NCBI GenBank assembly: GCA_027066595.1
Contig: JAMONG010000283.1
Location: forward strand, 1-5,249
DNA length: 5,249 bases
From: Sulfurovum sp.
GTDB taxonomy: Bacteria; Campylobacterota; Campylobacteria; Campylobacterales; Sulfurovaceae
Reading direction: 5' to 3'
Shown here one piece after another: positions 1 through 5,249 of the stretch; position 1 is the first letter of the stretch, and each line of letters opens with the position of its first letter. Below the pieces are notes generated by a model. It had not been told where the DNA came from and ran no database searches. It saw only the letters and a list, made by a program, of their open reading frames with translations. Position numbers and translations under genes: made by a program.

Positions 1-1556
1 CCCTCTACAATGGCTTCTGCCAAAGGGTGTTCACTAGAGAGTTCCAGTGTTGCTACGGCTTTTAAGAGTAAGCTCTCATCGACACCCTCTTCTACCTCAA
101 CCGTCACCAATTTAGGTTTACCCTCGGTGAGTGTACCTGTTTTGTCTACCACTAAAGTGTCTACTTTTTCTAACACTTCTAGGGCTTCTGCATTTTTGAT
201 AAGTACTCCCACTGATGCACCCTTACCTGTACCCACCATAATAGACACAGGCGTAGCAAGCCCCAAAGCACAGGGACAAGCGATGATAAGCACTGCCACC
301 GCACTCACCACTGCATAGGCTAACTTTGGCTCAGGACCCCAAATATACCAAGCCGCAAAGGCAAGCCCTGCGATGAGTACTACGATAGGTACAAAATATC
401 CAGAGACCATATCGGCTAATTTTTGTATGGGTGCGCGTGAACGTTGGGCATGGGCTACCATATCGACGATTTGAGAGAGTAAGGTATCTGCCCCTACCTT
501 TTGGGCTTTTATGAGTAAAGAGCCTGTAGCATTTACCGTTGCTCCTATGACTTTGTCACCCTCTGCTTTTGCTACTGCTATGGGTTCACCTGTGACCATG
601 GACTCATCTATGTTACTTTCACCCTCTACGACTACACCATCTACGGGTATCTTATCGCCTGGGCGTATGCGTAAGGTGTCACCCACAACGACCTCTTCTA
701 AAGGAACATCTTCTTCACTGCCATCTGCTCTTACGATGCGTGCTGTGTTTGGGGCAAGCCCTAGTAACATCTGTATGGCCGTGTTAGTCTGTGAACGTGC
801 ACGTAACTCTAACACCTGCCCAAGAAGCACTAGAGTGACGATGACAGCTGCTGCTTCAAAATAAACATCTATCAAGCCGTTGTGCATTTGCATTTGAGGA
901 GGAAAAAGCTGTGGCAAAAAGAGTGCCACAAGACTGTAAACGTACGCAGCTCCCACGCCAAGGGCTATGAGTGTAAACATATTGAGATTCCATGTCTTCA
1001 CAGAGTTAAACCCTCGTACAAAAAATGGCCACCCACCCCAAAGTACCACAGGTGTAGCAAGGACAAACATAATCCACTGTACCAAAGACATCTCTAACCA
1101 TGAGGGTAAAAGGCTTGGCATAAGGTCAGCTGTCATCGCCATAACAAACAGAGGAAATGCCAAAACGGCACTCACTTTAAAGCGACGTGTCATGTCGTCT
1201 AACTCTTCTGTGTCTTCTTCACCAATCTCAGTAACCATAGGCTCAAGTGCCATACCACACTTAGGACAAGTCCCTGCTCCAACCTGCTGTACTTCTGGAT
1301 GCATGGGGCAAGTATAGATAGCATCACTCTTTGTAACTGAAGTTACTTTATGTACATCCGTATGCTCCAAAGGTTTACACGAAGAACAGTTTTCCTCTTC
1401 GTCATGTTGGTGCATATAGGTATGAGGGTCTTTTTCAAACTTTTCTTGACAGTTTATAGAACAAAAATAATAGATTTCATGATTTTCTACTGTTTGAAAT
1501 TTGGTATCGGTTGAGATATCCATGTCACATACGACATCTTTTACTAAATGATTCAT
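1..1556 (-). CDS. copA: Copper-translocating P1B-type ATPase with N-terminal YHS and heavy-metal-binding domains (partial, 3' end outside window)
   Basis: Inner-membrane ATPase expected to pump Cu(I) from cytoplasm to periplasm. The frame is open from the ATG at 1556 to the window edge (518 codons), so the C-terminal part is missing. Seen in order: a YHS-like domain at residues 5-48 (C10, C32, C36), a CSSC motif at 57-60, a heavy-metal-binding domain at 80-106 (YTCPMHP, then CPKCGM), and about six membrane segments between 127 and 432, with the GG kink WGGWPFF in the second. The actuator-domain TGEP lies at 322-325, the membrane CPC metal site at 427-429, the phosphorylated aspartate in DKTGT at 471-475, and the start of the nucleotide-binding domain with SEHPLA (H510-P511). 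No N-terminal HMA domain (GMTCxxC) is present. CPC favours Cu(I)/Ag(I) as substrate, but the TM7-TM8 residues that would confirm this lie outside. An AAAGGA at 1563-1568 precedes the ATG by 6 nt. It is divergent from the small secreted protein at 1719. The symbol is given by family only. Confidence 0.95.
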   Translation of the reverse strand, partial: MNHLVKDVVCDMDISTDTKFQTVENHEIYYFCSINCQEKFEKDPHTYMHQHDEEENCSSCKPLEHTDVHKVTSVTKSDAIYTCPMHPEVQQVGAGTCPKCGMALEPMVTEIGEEDTEELDDMTRRFKVSAVLAFPLFVMAMTADLMPSLLPSWLEMSLVQWIMFVLATPVVLWGGWPFFVRGFNSVKTWNLNMFTLIALGVGAAYVYSLVALFLPQLFPPQMQMHNGLIDVYFEAAAVIVTLVLLGQVLELRARSQTNTAIQMLLGLAPNTARIVRADGSEEDVPLEEVVVGDTLRIRPGDKIPVDGVVVEGESNIDESMVTGEPIAVAKAEGDKVIGATVNATGSLLIKAQKVGADTLLSQIVDMVAHAQRSRAPIQKLADMVSGYFVPIVVLIAGLAFAAWYIWGPEPKLAYAVVSAVAVLIIACPCALGLATPVSIMVGTGKGASVGVLIKNAEALEVLEKVDTLVVDKTGTLTEGKPKLVTVEVEEGVDESLLLKAVATLELSSEHPLAEAIVE

Positions 1557-1562
1557 CGTTTT

Positions 1563-1593
1563 TCCTTTACCTTTTATTATATGTATAGCATAG
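1563..1593 (-). promoter_or_regulatory. Putative promoter and ribosome binding site of the copper ATPase gene
   Basis: On the minus strand, TATAAT reads from 1581 to 1576, followed by AAAGGA (1568 to 1563), 6 nt before the ATG. A start site about 7 nt after this -10 would fall almost on the Shine-Dalgarno. The overlapping TATACA (1587 to 1582) or TATGCT (1593 to 1588) may therefore be the real -10. No TTGACA-like -35 is visible at the expected distance. The ribosome site is convincing; the exact promoter is not. Confidence 0.45.
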
Positions 1594-1612
1594 AAAAAGA
1601 GTGTGCAGTTAT

Positions 1613-1642
1613 TGTGTACGCTATGGGCACGGAGCATACACA
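1613..1642. promoter_or_regulatory. Inverted repeat, candidate operator in the divergent intergenic region
   Basis: The arms TGTGTACGCT (1613-1622) and AGCATACACA (1633-1642) are reverse complements at 9 of 10 positions, separated by 10 bp, so half-site centres are 20 bp apart (two helical turns). A related GTGTGC lies at 1601-1606. The repeat is centred about 36 bp upstream of the start site expected from TATAAT at 1652-1657, where a -35 box would be, and no good -35 is present. This placement fits an activator or MerR-type site. Binding by any specific regulator is inference. Confidence 0.5.
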
Positions 1643-1651
1643 TAAGAGCAC

Positions 1652-1657
1652 TATAAT
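1652..1657 (+). promoter_or_regulatory. Putative -10 element for the small secreted protein gene
   Basis: A perfect TATAAT lies 61 bp upstream of the ATG at 1719. The segment 17 bp further upstream (1629-1634) has no TTGACA resemblance, but lies inside the inverted repeat 1613-1642. This suggests activator dependence, or the weak -35 usage known for Campylobacterota sigma-70 promoters. The predicted start site is near 1664, giving a 5' leader of about 55 nt. Confidence 0.5.
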
Positions 1658-1667
1658 TCACTTGTAA

Positions 1668-1689
1668 CTAGGATGTATTTACACCCTAG
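1668..1689. promoter_or_regulatory. 22-bp near-perfect palindrome in the leader of the small secreted protein gene
   Basis: The sequence fits CTAGGnTGTAnnTACAnCCTAG: each arm pairs except for one internal A/C mismatch and the two central bases. It begins a few bases after the start site predicted from TATAAT at 1652-1657. That is the usual place for a repressor operator, or it could form a 5' mRNA hairpin. It does not cover the Shine-Dalgarno at 1707-1712, so direct translational occlusion is unlikely. Confidence 0.55.
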
Positions 1690-1718
1690 AAATTTATACA
1701 ACATTTAAAGGACACAAT

Positions 1719-2048
1719 ATGAAAAAGTTAGTATTAGCAAGTCTTCTTGCATTAGGTTTAGGTTCAGCAATGGTTTATGCAAATCAAGCAGCTGTAGAGT
1801 TGGAACATGCAAATAAAACGGCCTCAAGTGTAGAAGCTGTCTCAGATGATATGTCTGCGATGAAAGCAGCAGGTAAATGTGGTGCTGACCAATCAGCAAA
1901 AAAAGCAGTGCCTAAAAAACATGTAGAGAAAGCAAAAACAAAAACTGAACTCGAACTAGAGCATGCAGACAAACTCAAAAGTGAGCCAGATGGTGTTGCA
2001 GGTAACATGGGTAACATGAAAGCACAAGGTAAATGTGGAAGTAACTAA
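1719..2048 (+). CDS. Small secreted protein with two Glu-His/Met/GKCG repeats; putative periplasmic metal-binding protein
   Basis: A 109-residue protein of a family I do not recognise. Residues 1-21 form a Sec signal peptide (MKK, hydrophobic core, cleavage probable after VYA), leaving about 88 periplasmic residues. The mature part is two gapless 30-residue repeats, residues 26-55 and 78-107, offset by exactly 52 residues. Shared positions spell ELEHAxK, then MxxMKAxGKCG; 16 of 29 positions from the first shared Glu are identical. The repeats are joined by a Lys-rich linker (56-77, with one extra His). Each repeat offers Glu, His, two Met and one Cys, a plausible soft-metal ligand set; the two Cys could instead form a disulfide. 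The start is fixed by AAAGGA at 1707-1712, 6 nt upstream. The gene lies between a copper ATPase and a copper oxidase operon, which suggests copper binding or buffering, but this is inferred. GKCG resembles part of the KCxxGKCG motif of DUF2282 bufferins; homology is not claimed. Confidence 0.88.
   Translation: MKKLVLASLLALGLGSAMVYANQAAVELEHANKTASSVEAVSDDMSAMKAAGKCGADQSAKKAVPKKHVEKAKTKTELELEHADKLKSEPDGVAGNMGNMKAQGKCGSN
1794..2039 (+). repeat. Internal duplication encoding two 30-residue motif copies
   Basis: Copy 1 covers 1794-1883 and copy 2 covers 1950-2039, separated by a 66-bp linker. At protein level the copies align without gaps, and conservation is concentrated at both ends (ELEHAxK and MxxMKAxGKCG), while the middle has diverged. 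Only potential ligands and their close neighbours are kept, which points to an old duplication under functional constraint. Confidence 0.8.
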
Positions 2049-2093
2049 TATCCCATTGATCTGAACTATTTGAAATTTATTTGAAACCTCCTT

Positions 2094-2129
2094 ACCTACT
2101 AGATTCCCTCCTCTTATCTAGTAGGTTTT
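2094..2129 (+). terminator. Rho-independent terminator after the small secreted protein gene
   Basis: A perfect 11-bp inverted repeat, ACCTACTAGAT (2094-2104) and ATCTAGTAGGT (2116-2126), encloses an 11-nt pyrimidine-rich loop. The descending arm runs into a short T tract (2126-2129), followed by AAAA and then more T-rich DNA. It begins 46 bp after the stop codon. The stem is strong but the T tract is short, so some read-through into the downstream oxidase operon is possible. Confidence 0.75.
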
Positions 2130-2160
2130 AAAACTTCTACTTTATTATTTTCTAGCAAAC

Positions 2161-2254
2161 ATATTATCTATTTACTGTAAGAATAATGCATATATATGTA
2201 CACACTATATACACATATTTAGTATAAAGTAAAATATAAAACAAACAGAAAGGA
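2161..2254 (+). promoter_or_regulatory. AT-rich putative promoter region and ribosome binding site of the SHOCT/oxidase operon
   Basis: This very AT-rich stretch holds several possible -10 boxes, notably TATAAA at 2223-2228 and 2235-2240, and a TA/CACA-rich block at 2197-2217. None has an obvious -35 partner. AAAGGA at 2249-2254 lies 6 nt before the ATG at 2261 and is a clear Shine-Dalgarno. A promoter here is expected because a terminator separates this operon from the gene upstream; the exact box cannot be chosen by eye. Confidence 0.4.
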
Positions 2255-2260
2255 TACCCT

Positions 2261-2473
2261 ATGAATACATTTACACATGGTTGGGGCATGGGTCTTGGAT
2301 GGCTCATCCCCATAGTTATTTTTATCGTATTAGTCTATCTACTACAAGATAAGAAAAAAGAACCATCAGATGCCCAAGATATTTTAGATAAACGCTATGC
2401 AAATGGTGGCATAGATACCAAAGAATATAATGAAAAATCTGCACAACTTAGAGATCAAGCCTTAAAAGGATAA
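2261..2473 (+). CDS. Small membrane-anchored SHOCT-domain protein
   Basis: A 70-residue protein: a short N-terminus with His/Gly/Trp/Met (HGWGMG at 6-11), one membrane helix at about 12-28, a charged KKK stretch, and a SHOCT (short C-terminal) domain at about 36-64. The SHOCT pattern is visible as ILDKRYANGGIDTKEYNEK. Such helix-plus-SHOCT peptides are common in bacterial metal-resistance clusters, but their biochemical role is not established; oligomerisation or scaffolding is often assumed. The positive residues after the helix suggest that the SHOCT domain is cytoplasmic. It is the first gene of the run. Its last codons (AAA GGA TAA) form the Shine-Dalgarno of the multicopper oxidase that starts 3 nt after its stop, so the two are probably translationally coupled. 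Confidence 0.85.
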   Translation: MNTFTHGWGMGLGWLIPIVIFIVLVYLLQDKKKEPSDAQDILDKRYANGGIDTKEYNEKSAQLRDQALKG

Positions 2474-2476
2474 AGC

Positions 2477-4216
2477 ATGAAAAGAAGAACATTTGTCAAA
2501 GGCATTGCAGCTACTTCACTACTAGCCTTAAGTAGCAGTACAGTAGAAGCAAAAACAAACTACCCAAAAATAAGCAATAATAACATACTTACAGGTAAAG
2601 AGTTTTTTCTCACCATCGGTTATACACCTGTAAACATCACTGGTAACCCAGCAGTGGCTACTACTGTAAATGGTCAAATCACAGGACCTACACTCGTATG
2701 GCAAGAGGGAGAAACCGTAACACTTCATGTAACAAACAAACTAAAAAAGTCTTCCTCTATCCACTGGCATGGACTCATCTTACCTCCACAAATGGATGGT
2801 GTACCTGGCATTAGTTTTGATGGTATTGCCCCAGGGGAGACCTTTACTTACACGTTTAAAGTACAACAACATGGCACATACTGGTACCATAGCCATTCAG
2901 GATTTCAAGAACAAACAGGTGTCTATGGAGCTATCATCATTAAACCCAAACGTAAAGAGCCATTTTCTTATGACAAAGAGTATGTCATACAGCTCTCAGA
3001 CTGGTCAGATGAAAAACCTGAAAGTATCTACAGAAAGCTAAAACTCTCAAGTGACTATTATAATTTTTCACAAAGAACACTAGGCACTTTTATAGATGAA
3101 GTCAAAGAAAAAGGCTTAGGTAAAGCCTTTGGTGACAGACGTATGTGGAACACTATGCGTATGAATGACCGTGACATATCAGATGTCACAGGCTACACAT
3201 ACACACACCTTATGAATGGACAAAATCCTGCCACACAATTTAAAGCCCTCTTTAAAAAAGGTCAAAAAATTCGTCTTCGCTTGGTTAATGCTGCTGCGAT
3301 GACTTTCTTTGATGTACGTATACCAGGACTTAAAATGACTGTGGTAGCCTCTGATGGTAACCATGTCAAACCTGTACGTGTGGATGAACTACGCATTGGG
3401 GTTGCTGAAACTTATGATATCATCGTACAACCTAAGAAAAACAAAGCCTATGCTATCTTTGCTCAAAGTATGGAACGTTCAGGCTATGCGATGGGATCAC
3501 TTACCCCTAGTGCTTCTTTATTAGCCATACCACCTAAGATGGATCCTGTGCCCGTTCTCTCCATGACTGACATGGGCATGGATATGGGAGCGATGAACAA
3601 AAAAGAAGACAAAGGTATGAAGTGTTCTTCAGCGATGGCGATGCCAAACAAAAAGCGTATGAAGAAATACAAATGGCAGACAATGGAAGACCAAAAGTAC
3701 CCTATCACCCCTCTACCTATGGCTAGAGGTGTGCAGACAACCATGATGGCAATGTCACCTAAATACAGACTTGATGACCCAGGTGTAGGCTTACGAAACA
3801 ATGGTAGAAAAGTACTCACCTATGCCGACTTAAAAAACAGATATTCTACCAAACATGATAAGAAACCAGACAGAGAGATAGTCTTGCATCTTACAGGTAA
3901 TATGGAACGCTACATGTGGTCGATAAACGGCATAAAATATGCAGATGCTAAACCCCTAGCATTTCACTATGGTGAACGCCTGCGTATTACCTTTATCAAT
4001 GACACGATGATGAACCACCCTATGCACCTACATGGTATGTGGAGTGATTTGGAGACAGGTGATGATAACCATTTGGTTAAAAAACACACCGTTATCGTGC
4101 AACCAGGATCAAAAATAAGCTATAGAGTCACAGTTGATGCCAAAGGCTCATGGGCTTACCACTGTCACCTACTCTACCACATGGCTGGTATGTTTAGAAA
4201 AGTAGTTGTGGCGTAA
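2477..4216 (+). CDS. PcoA/CopA-type multicopper oxidase, Tat-exported
   Basis: A 579-residue periplasmic oxidase of the copper-resistance CopA/PcoA family, expected to oxidise Cu(I) to Cu(II) with reduction of oxygen. The N-terminus has a twin-arginine motif (RRTFVKG, residues 3-9), a hydrophobic stretch, and probable cleavage after VEA (residue 25). All four copper-binding motifs are intact: HWHG at 96-99, HSH at 138-140, HPMHLHG at 514-520, and HCHLLYHMAGM at 562-572. The last supplies the type-1 copper ligands Cys563 and His568 and the axial Met572. A Met-rich insert at about 363-397 (MTDMGMDMGAM, later AMAMP, plus Cys383) probably binds Cu(I), like the Met-rich segments of CueO and PcoA. 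The length is close to the family norm. AAGGA at 2466-2470, inside the preceding gene, sets the ATG at 2477. The copB-type gene follows within 10 nt. The name copA would also fit but is avoided because of the ATPase of the same name. Confidence 0.96.
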   Translation: MKRRTFVKGIAATSLLALSSSTVEAKTNYPKISNNNILTGKEFFLTIGYTPVNITGNPAVATTVNGQITGPTLVWQEGETVTLHVTNKLKKSSSIHWHGLILPPQMDGVPGISFDGIAPGETFTYTFKVQQHGTYWYHSHSGFQEQTGVYGAIIIKPKRKEPFSYDKEYVIQLSDWSDEKPESIYRKLKLSSDYYNFSQRTLGTFIDEVKEKGLGKAFGDRRMWNTMRMNDRDISDVTGYTYTHLMNGQNPATQFKALFKKGQKIRLRLVNAAAMTFFDVRIPGLKMTVVASDGNHVKPVRVDELRIGVAETYDIIVQPKKNKAYAIFAQSMERSGYAMGSLTPSASLLAIPPKMDPVPVLSMTDMGMDMGAMNKKEDKGMKCSSAMAMPNKKRMKKYKWQTMEDQKYPITPLPMARGVQTTMMAMSPKYRLDDPGVGLRNNGRKVLTYADLKNRYSTKHDKKPDREIVLHLTGNMERYMWSINGIKYADAKPLAFHYGERLRITFINDTMMNHPMHLHGMWSDLETGDDNHLVKKHTVIVQPGSKISYRVTVDAKGSWAYHCHLLYHMAGMFRKVVVA

Positions 4217-4221
4217 AGGAG
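4215..4221 (+). promoter_or_regulatory. Ribosome binding site deciding the start of the copB-type gene
   Basis: AAAGGAG begins within the stop codon of the oxidase gene. Two tandem ATGs follow at 4224 and 4227. Only 4227 gives the 6-nt spacing from AAAGGA seen at the other genes of this window, so it is preferred; 4224 would add one Met. A TTG at 4206 lies upstream of the Shine-Dalgarno and is not credible. Confidence 0.7.
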
Positions 4222-4226
4222 ATATG

Positions 4227-4910
4227 ATGAGAAGAATACTATTAAGTTTAATAACTATTATCGGATTAGGTCAAAATGTATATGCGGCAAGTGCCGATGA
4301 TCCTTTTCGTACAATGCTTATTATGGATAGGTTTGAAATGCTAAATAATGATGAAAACATACGCATTTGGGAAGGTAGTTTCTACATGGGTTATGATATA
4401 GATAAGCTCTACGTTTACAGTGCTGGCGAAGCCACATCAGATGGTGTGGAGTCTAGCCAAACTGAACTGCTCTACTCAAGAGCCATCGCACCATTTTGGG
4501 ATGCTCAAATAGGTCTAGCCTATGACAAAAACACCAATGCCTCACAGACATGGGCAGAACTTGCTCTCTCAGGTTTAGCACCCTACTACTTTGAGACACG
4601 TACAGCGTTACTTGTAAATGGTGATGGAAATGTAGGTCTTCGTCTTGATGCAGAATATGAAATGCTTTTTACCCAAAAGCTCATACTCTCCACTTCTGTA
4701 GAAGCAGACTTCTACACAAAAGATGACCCAACTATGCGACTAGGCTCTGGACTTTCATCTATGGAAGCAGGACTTCGTTTACGTTATGAGTTTGTCCGTG
4801 AATTTGCTCCTTACATTGGTGTAAGCTGGGAAAAAACCTTTGGAAATACCAGAGACTATAACCCTATCAATGAGACAAATATACTTGTGGGTATACGCTT
4901 TTGGTTCTAA
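4227..4910 (+). CDS. copB: CopB/PcoB-type copper resistance outer-membrane protein
   Basis: A 227-residue precursor with a Sec signal peptide (MRR, hydrophobic core, probable cleavage after VYA at residue 20), then a CopB-family beta-barrel. Family features seen by eye: PFWDAQIGLAYD from 89, GLAPYYFE from 116, FTQKLIL around 148-154, GLRLRYEFVREFAPYIGV from 182, and a terminal IRFWF ending in Phe, the usual outer-membrane insertion signal. CopB/PcoB proteins act with the CopA/PcoA oxidase in periplasmic copper tolerance; their precise role (binding or export at the outer membrane) is not settled. This one lacks the long Met/His-rich N-terminal region typical of proteobacterial CopB: the mature protein enters the barrel almost at once. 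It starts 10 nt after the oxidase stop, so the two genes are co-transcribed and probably coupled. The start at 4227 is chosen on Shine-Dalgarno spacing. Confidence 0.92.
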   Translation: MRRILLSLITIIGLGQNVYAASADDPFRTMLIMDRFEMLNNDENIRIWEGSFYMGYDIDKLYVYSAGEATSDGVESSQTELLYSRAIAPFWDAQIGLAYDKNTNASQTWAELALSGLAPYYFETRTALLVNGDGNVGLRLDAEYEMLFTQKLILSTSVEADFYTKDDPTMRLGSGLSSMEAGLRLRYEFVREFAPYIGVSWEKTFGNTRDYNPINETNILVGIRFWF

Positions 4911-4974
4911 AGTATGCACATTAGCTACACATAAAGGAACTATCATAACCTTATAAAACAAATAAGGATTTATG
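4911..4974 (+). other. Short intergenic gap between the copB-type gene and the second oxidase gene
   Basis: No terminator hairpin is visible in these 64 bp, so the second oxidase is probably transcribed from the same operon. AAGGA at 4964-4968 is its Shine-Dalgarno. It lies 3 nt from the ATG at 4972 and 6 nt from the ATG at 4975, favouring the latter. Another AAAGGA at 4933-4938 has no start codon at a usable distance. A TATAAA at 4952-4957 could be a weak internal promoter but has no supporting -35. Confidence 0.5.
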
Positions 4975-5249
4975 ATGAAACGTAGAATATTTTTATCGCT
5001 TAGTTCCATTACAGCTTTGGCACTCGTTACAGGGTGTGAAGCTAAAGAAAACAGAAACATTCAAAGCCTCAATACCAAACTTCCTATACCGCAACTCTTA
5101 AAACCAACACTAAGAGATGGGGTAAACCACTATGACTTAAATGTTCAAGAGGCACAACATACATTTTTTGAAGGTATCAAAACAGATACGTATGCGATTA
5201 ACAGTAGCTACTTAGGTCCTACACTTCTCATGCAAGATGGTGATAAAAT
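4975..5249 (+). CDS. Second multicopper oxidase, putative Tat lipoprotein (partial, 3' end outside window)
   Basis: 91 codons are visible and remain open at the window end. The N-terminus combines a twin-arginine-like motif (KRRIFLSL, residues 2-9), a hydrophobic core, and a lipobox VTGC with Cys21, so the protein is probably exported folded and lipid-anchored. The mature part begins like the first cupredoxin domain of CueO/SufI-like oxidases: HYDLNVQEAQHTFFEG, then a strand leading to INSSYLGPTLLMQDGDK (75-91), matching the family pattern N-G-x-x-x-G-P-T-x-x-x-x-x-G-D. The copper-binding HxH motifs would lie downstream, so catalytic competence cannot be judged. SufI-like copies without copper, or a nitrite reductase-like relative, remain possible. 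The N-terminus differs from that of the PcoA-type oxidase at 2477, so this is a different subfamily rather than a recent duplicate. The tandem ATG at 4972 is an alternative start. Confidence 0.85.
   Translation, partial: MKRRIFLSLSSITALALVTGCEAKENRNIQSLNTKLPIPQLLKPTLRDGVNHYDLNVQEAQHTFFEGIKTDTYAINSSYLGPTLLMQDGDK

Noticed and set aside
10..1317. Several open frames on the plus strand at 10-318, 511-864, 882-1097 and 967-1317.
   Set aside because: They lie antisense to the ATPase, which has a continuous reading frame with all family motifs. Their low-complexity Ser/Thr-rich translations are typical shadows and they lack ribosome binding sites.
1705..2017. Minus-strand open frames opposite the small secreted protein.
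   Set aside because: The plus-strand frame has a signal peptide, a good Shine-Dalgarno and a conserved internal repeat. The opposite frames have none of these.
1719..2048. Assignment of the small repeat protein to the bufferin (DUF2282, BufA/HvfA) family.
   Set aside because: Each repeat has only a single GKCG and no KCxxGKCG pair, and no DUF692 or DUF2063 partner genes are nearby. The resemblance is too short to support homology.
2181..2217. Alternating TA/CACA-rich stretch considered as a second operator related to 1613-1642.
   Set aside because: The similarity is limited to short TGTACAC-like words in very AT-rich DNA. No arm pairs beyond what chance would give.
2528..3819. Minus-strand frames at 2528-2728, 3179-3364 and 3484-3819, and a plus-strand frame at 2769-3041.
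   Set aside because: All are inside the multicopper oxidase gene, whose copper motifs are intact from end to end. They are shadows.
4206..4226. A TTG start at 4206 extending the copB-type protein by seven residues.
   Set aside because: It lies upstream of the Shine-Dalgarno AAAGGAG and overlaps the oxidase end. Starting at 4227 gives a normal signal peptide.
4779..5060. Minus-strand frame of 93 codons across the end of copB and the start of the second oxidase.
   Set aside because: It overlaps two well-supported plus-strand genes and shows no recognisable protein features.

Overview
The window is a copper-handling locus from a low-GC Gram-negative bacterium. Outer-membrane CopB, Tat-exported multicopper oxidases, AAAGGA-type ribosome binding sites and AT-rich promoters together suggest a Campylobacterota (epsilonproteobacterial) organism of the Sulfurovum/Sulfurimonas/Arcobacter kind. 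That placement is inferred from gene content and style, not from a search.

Layout. Positions 1-1556, minus strand: the N-terminal 518 codons of a copper-type P1B ATPase, cut by the window edge. It carries a YHS domain and a CPMHP-type heavy-metal-binding domain in place of the usual HMA domain. Positions 1557-1718: a divergent regulatory region with two clear inverted repeats. Positions 1719-2048, plus strand: a small secreted protein of unknown family, built from two gapless copies of a 30-residue His/Met/Cys motif; it is the least familiar item here. Positions 2049-2260: a hairpin terminator and an AT-rich putative promoter. Positions 2261-4910, plus strand: a tight gene run of a SHOCT-domain membrane peptide, a PcoA/CopA-type multicopper oxidase with a Tat signal, and a short CopB-type outer-membrane protein. 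From 4975 to the window end: the start of a second multicopper oxidase with a combined Tat and lipoprotein signal.

How the genes may work together. The ATPase would export cytoplasmic Cu(I) to the periplasm. The small repeat protein could buffer or carry periplasmic copper. The two oxidases would oxidise Cu(I) to the less permeant Cu(II), one soluble and one probably lipid-anchored. CopB would act at the outer membrane. No copper-sensing regulator gene (CueR, CsoR or CusRS type) lies inside the window, so the palindromes at 1613-1642 and 1668-1689 must be read by a protein encoded elsewhere, if they are operators.
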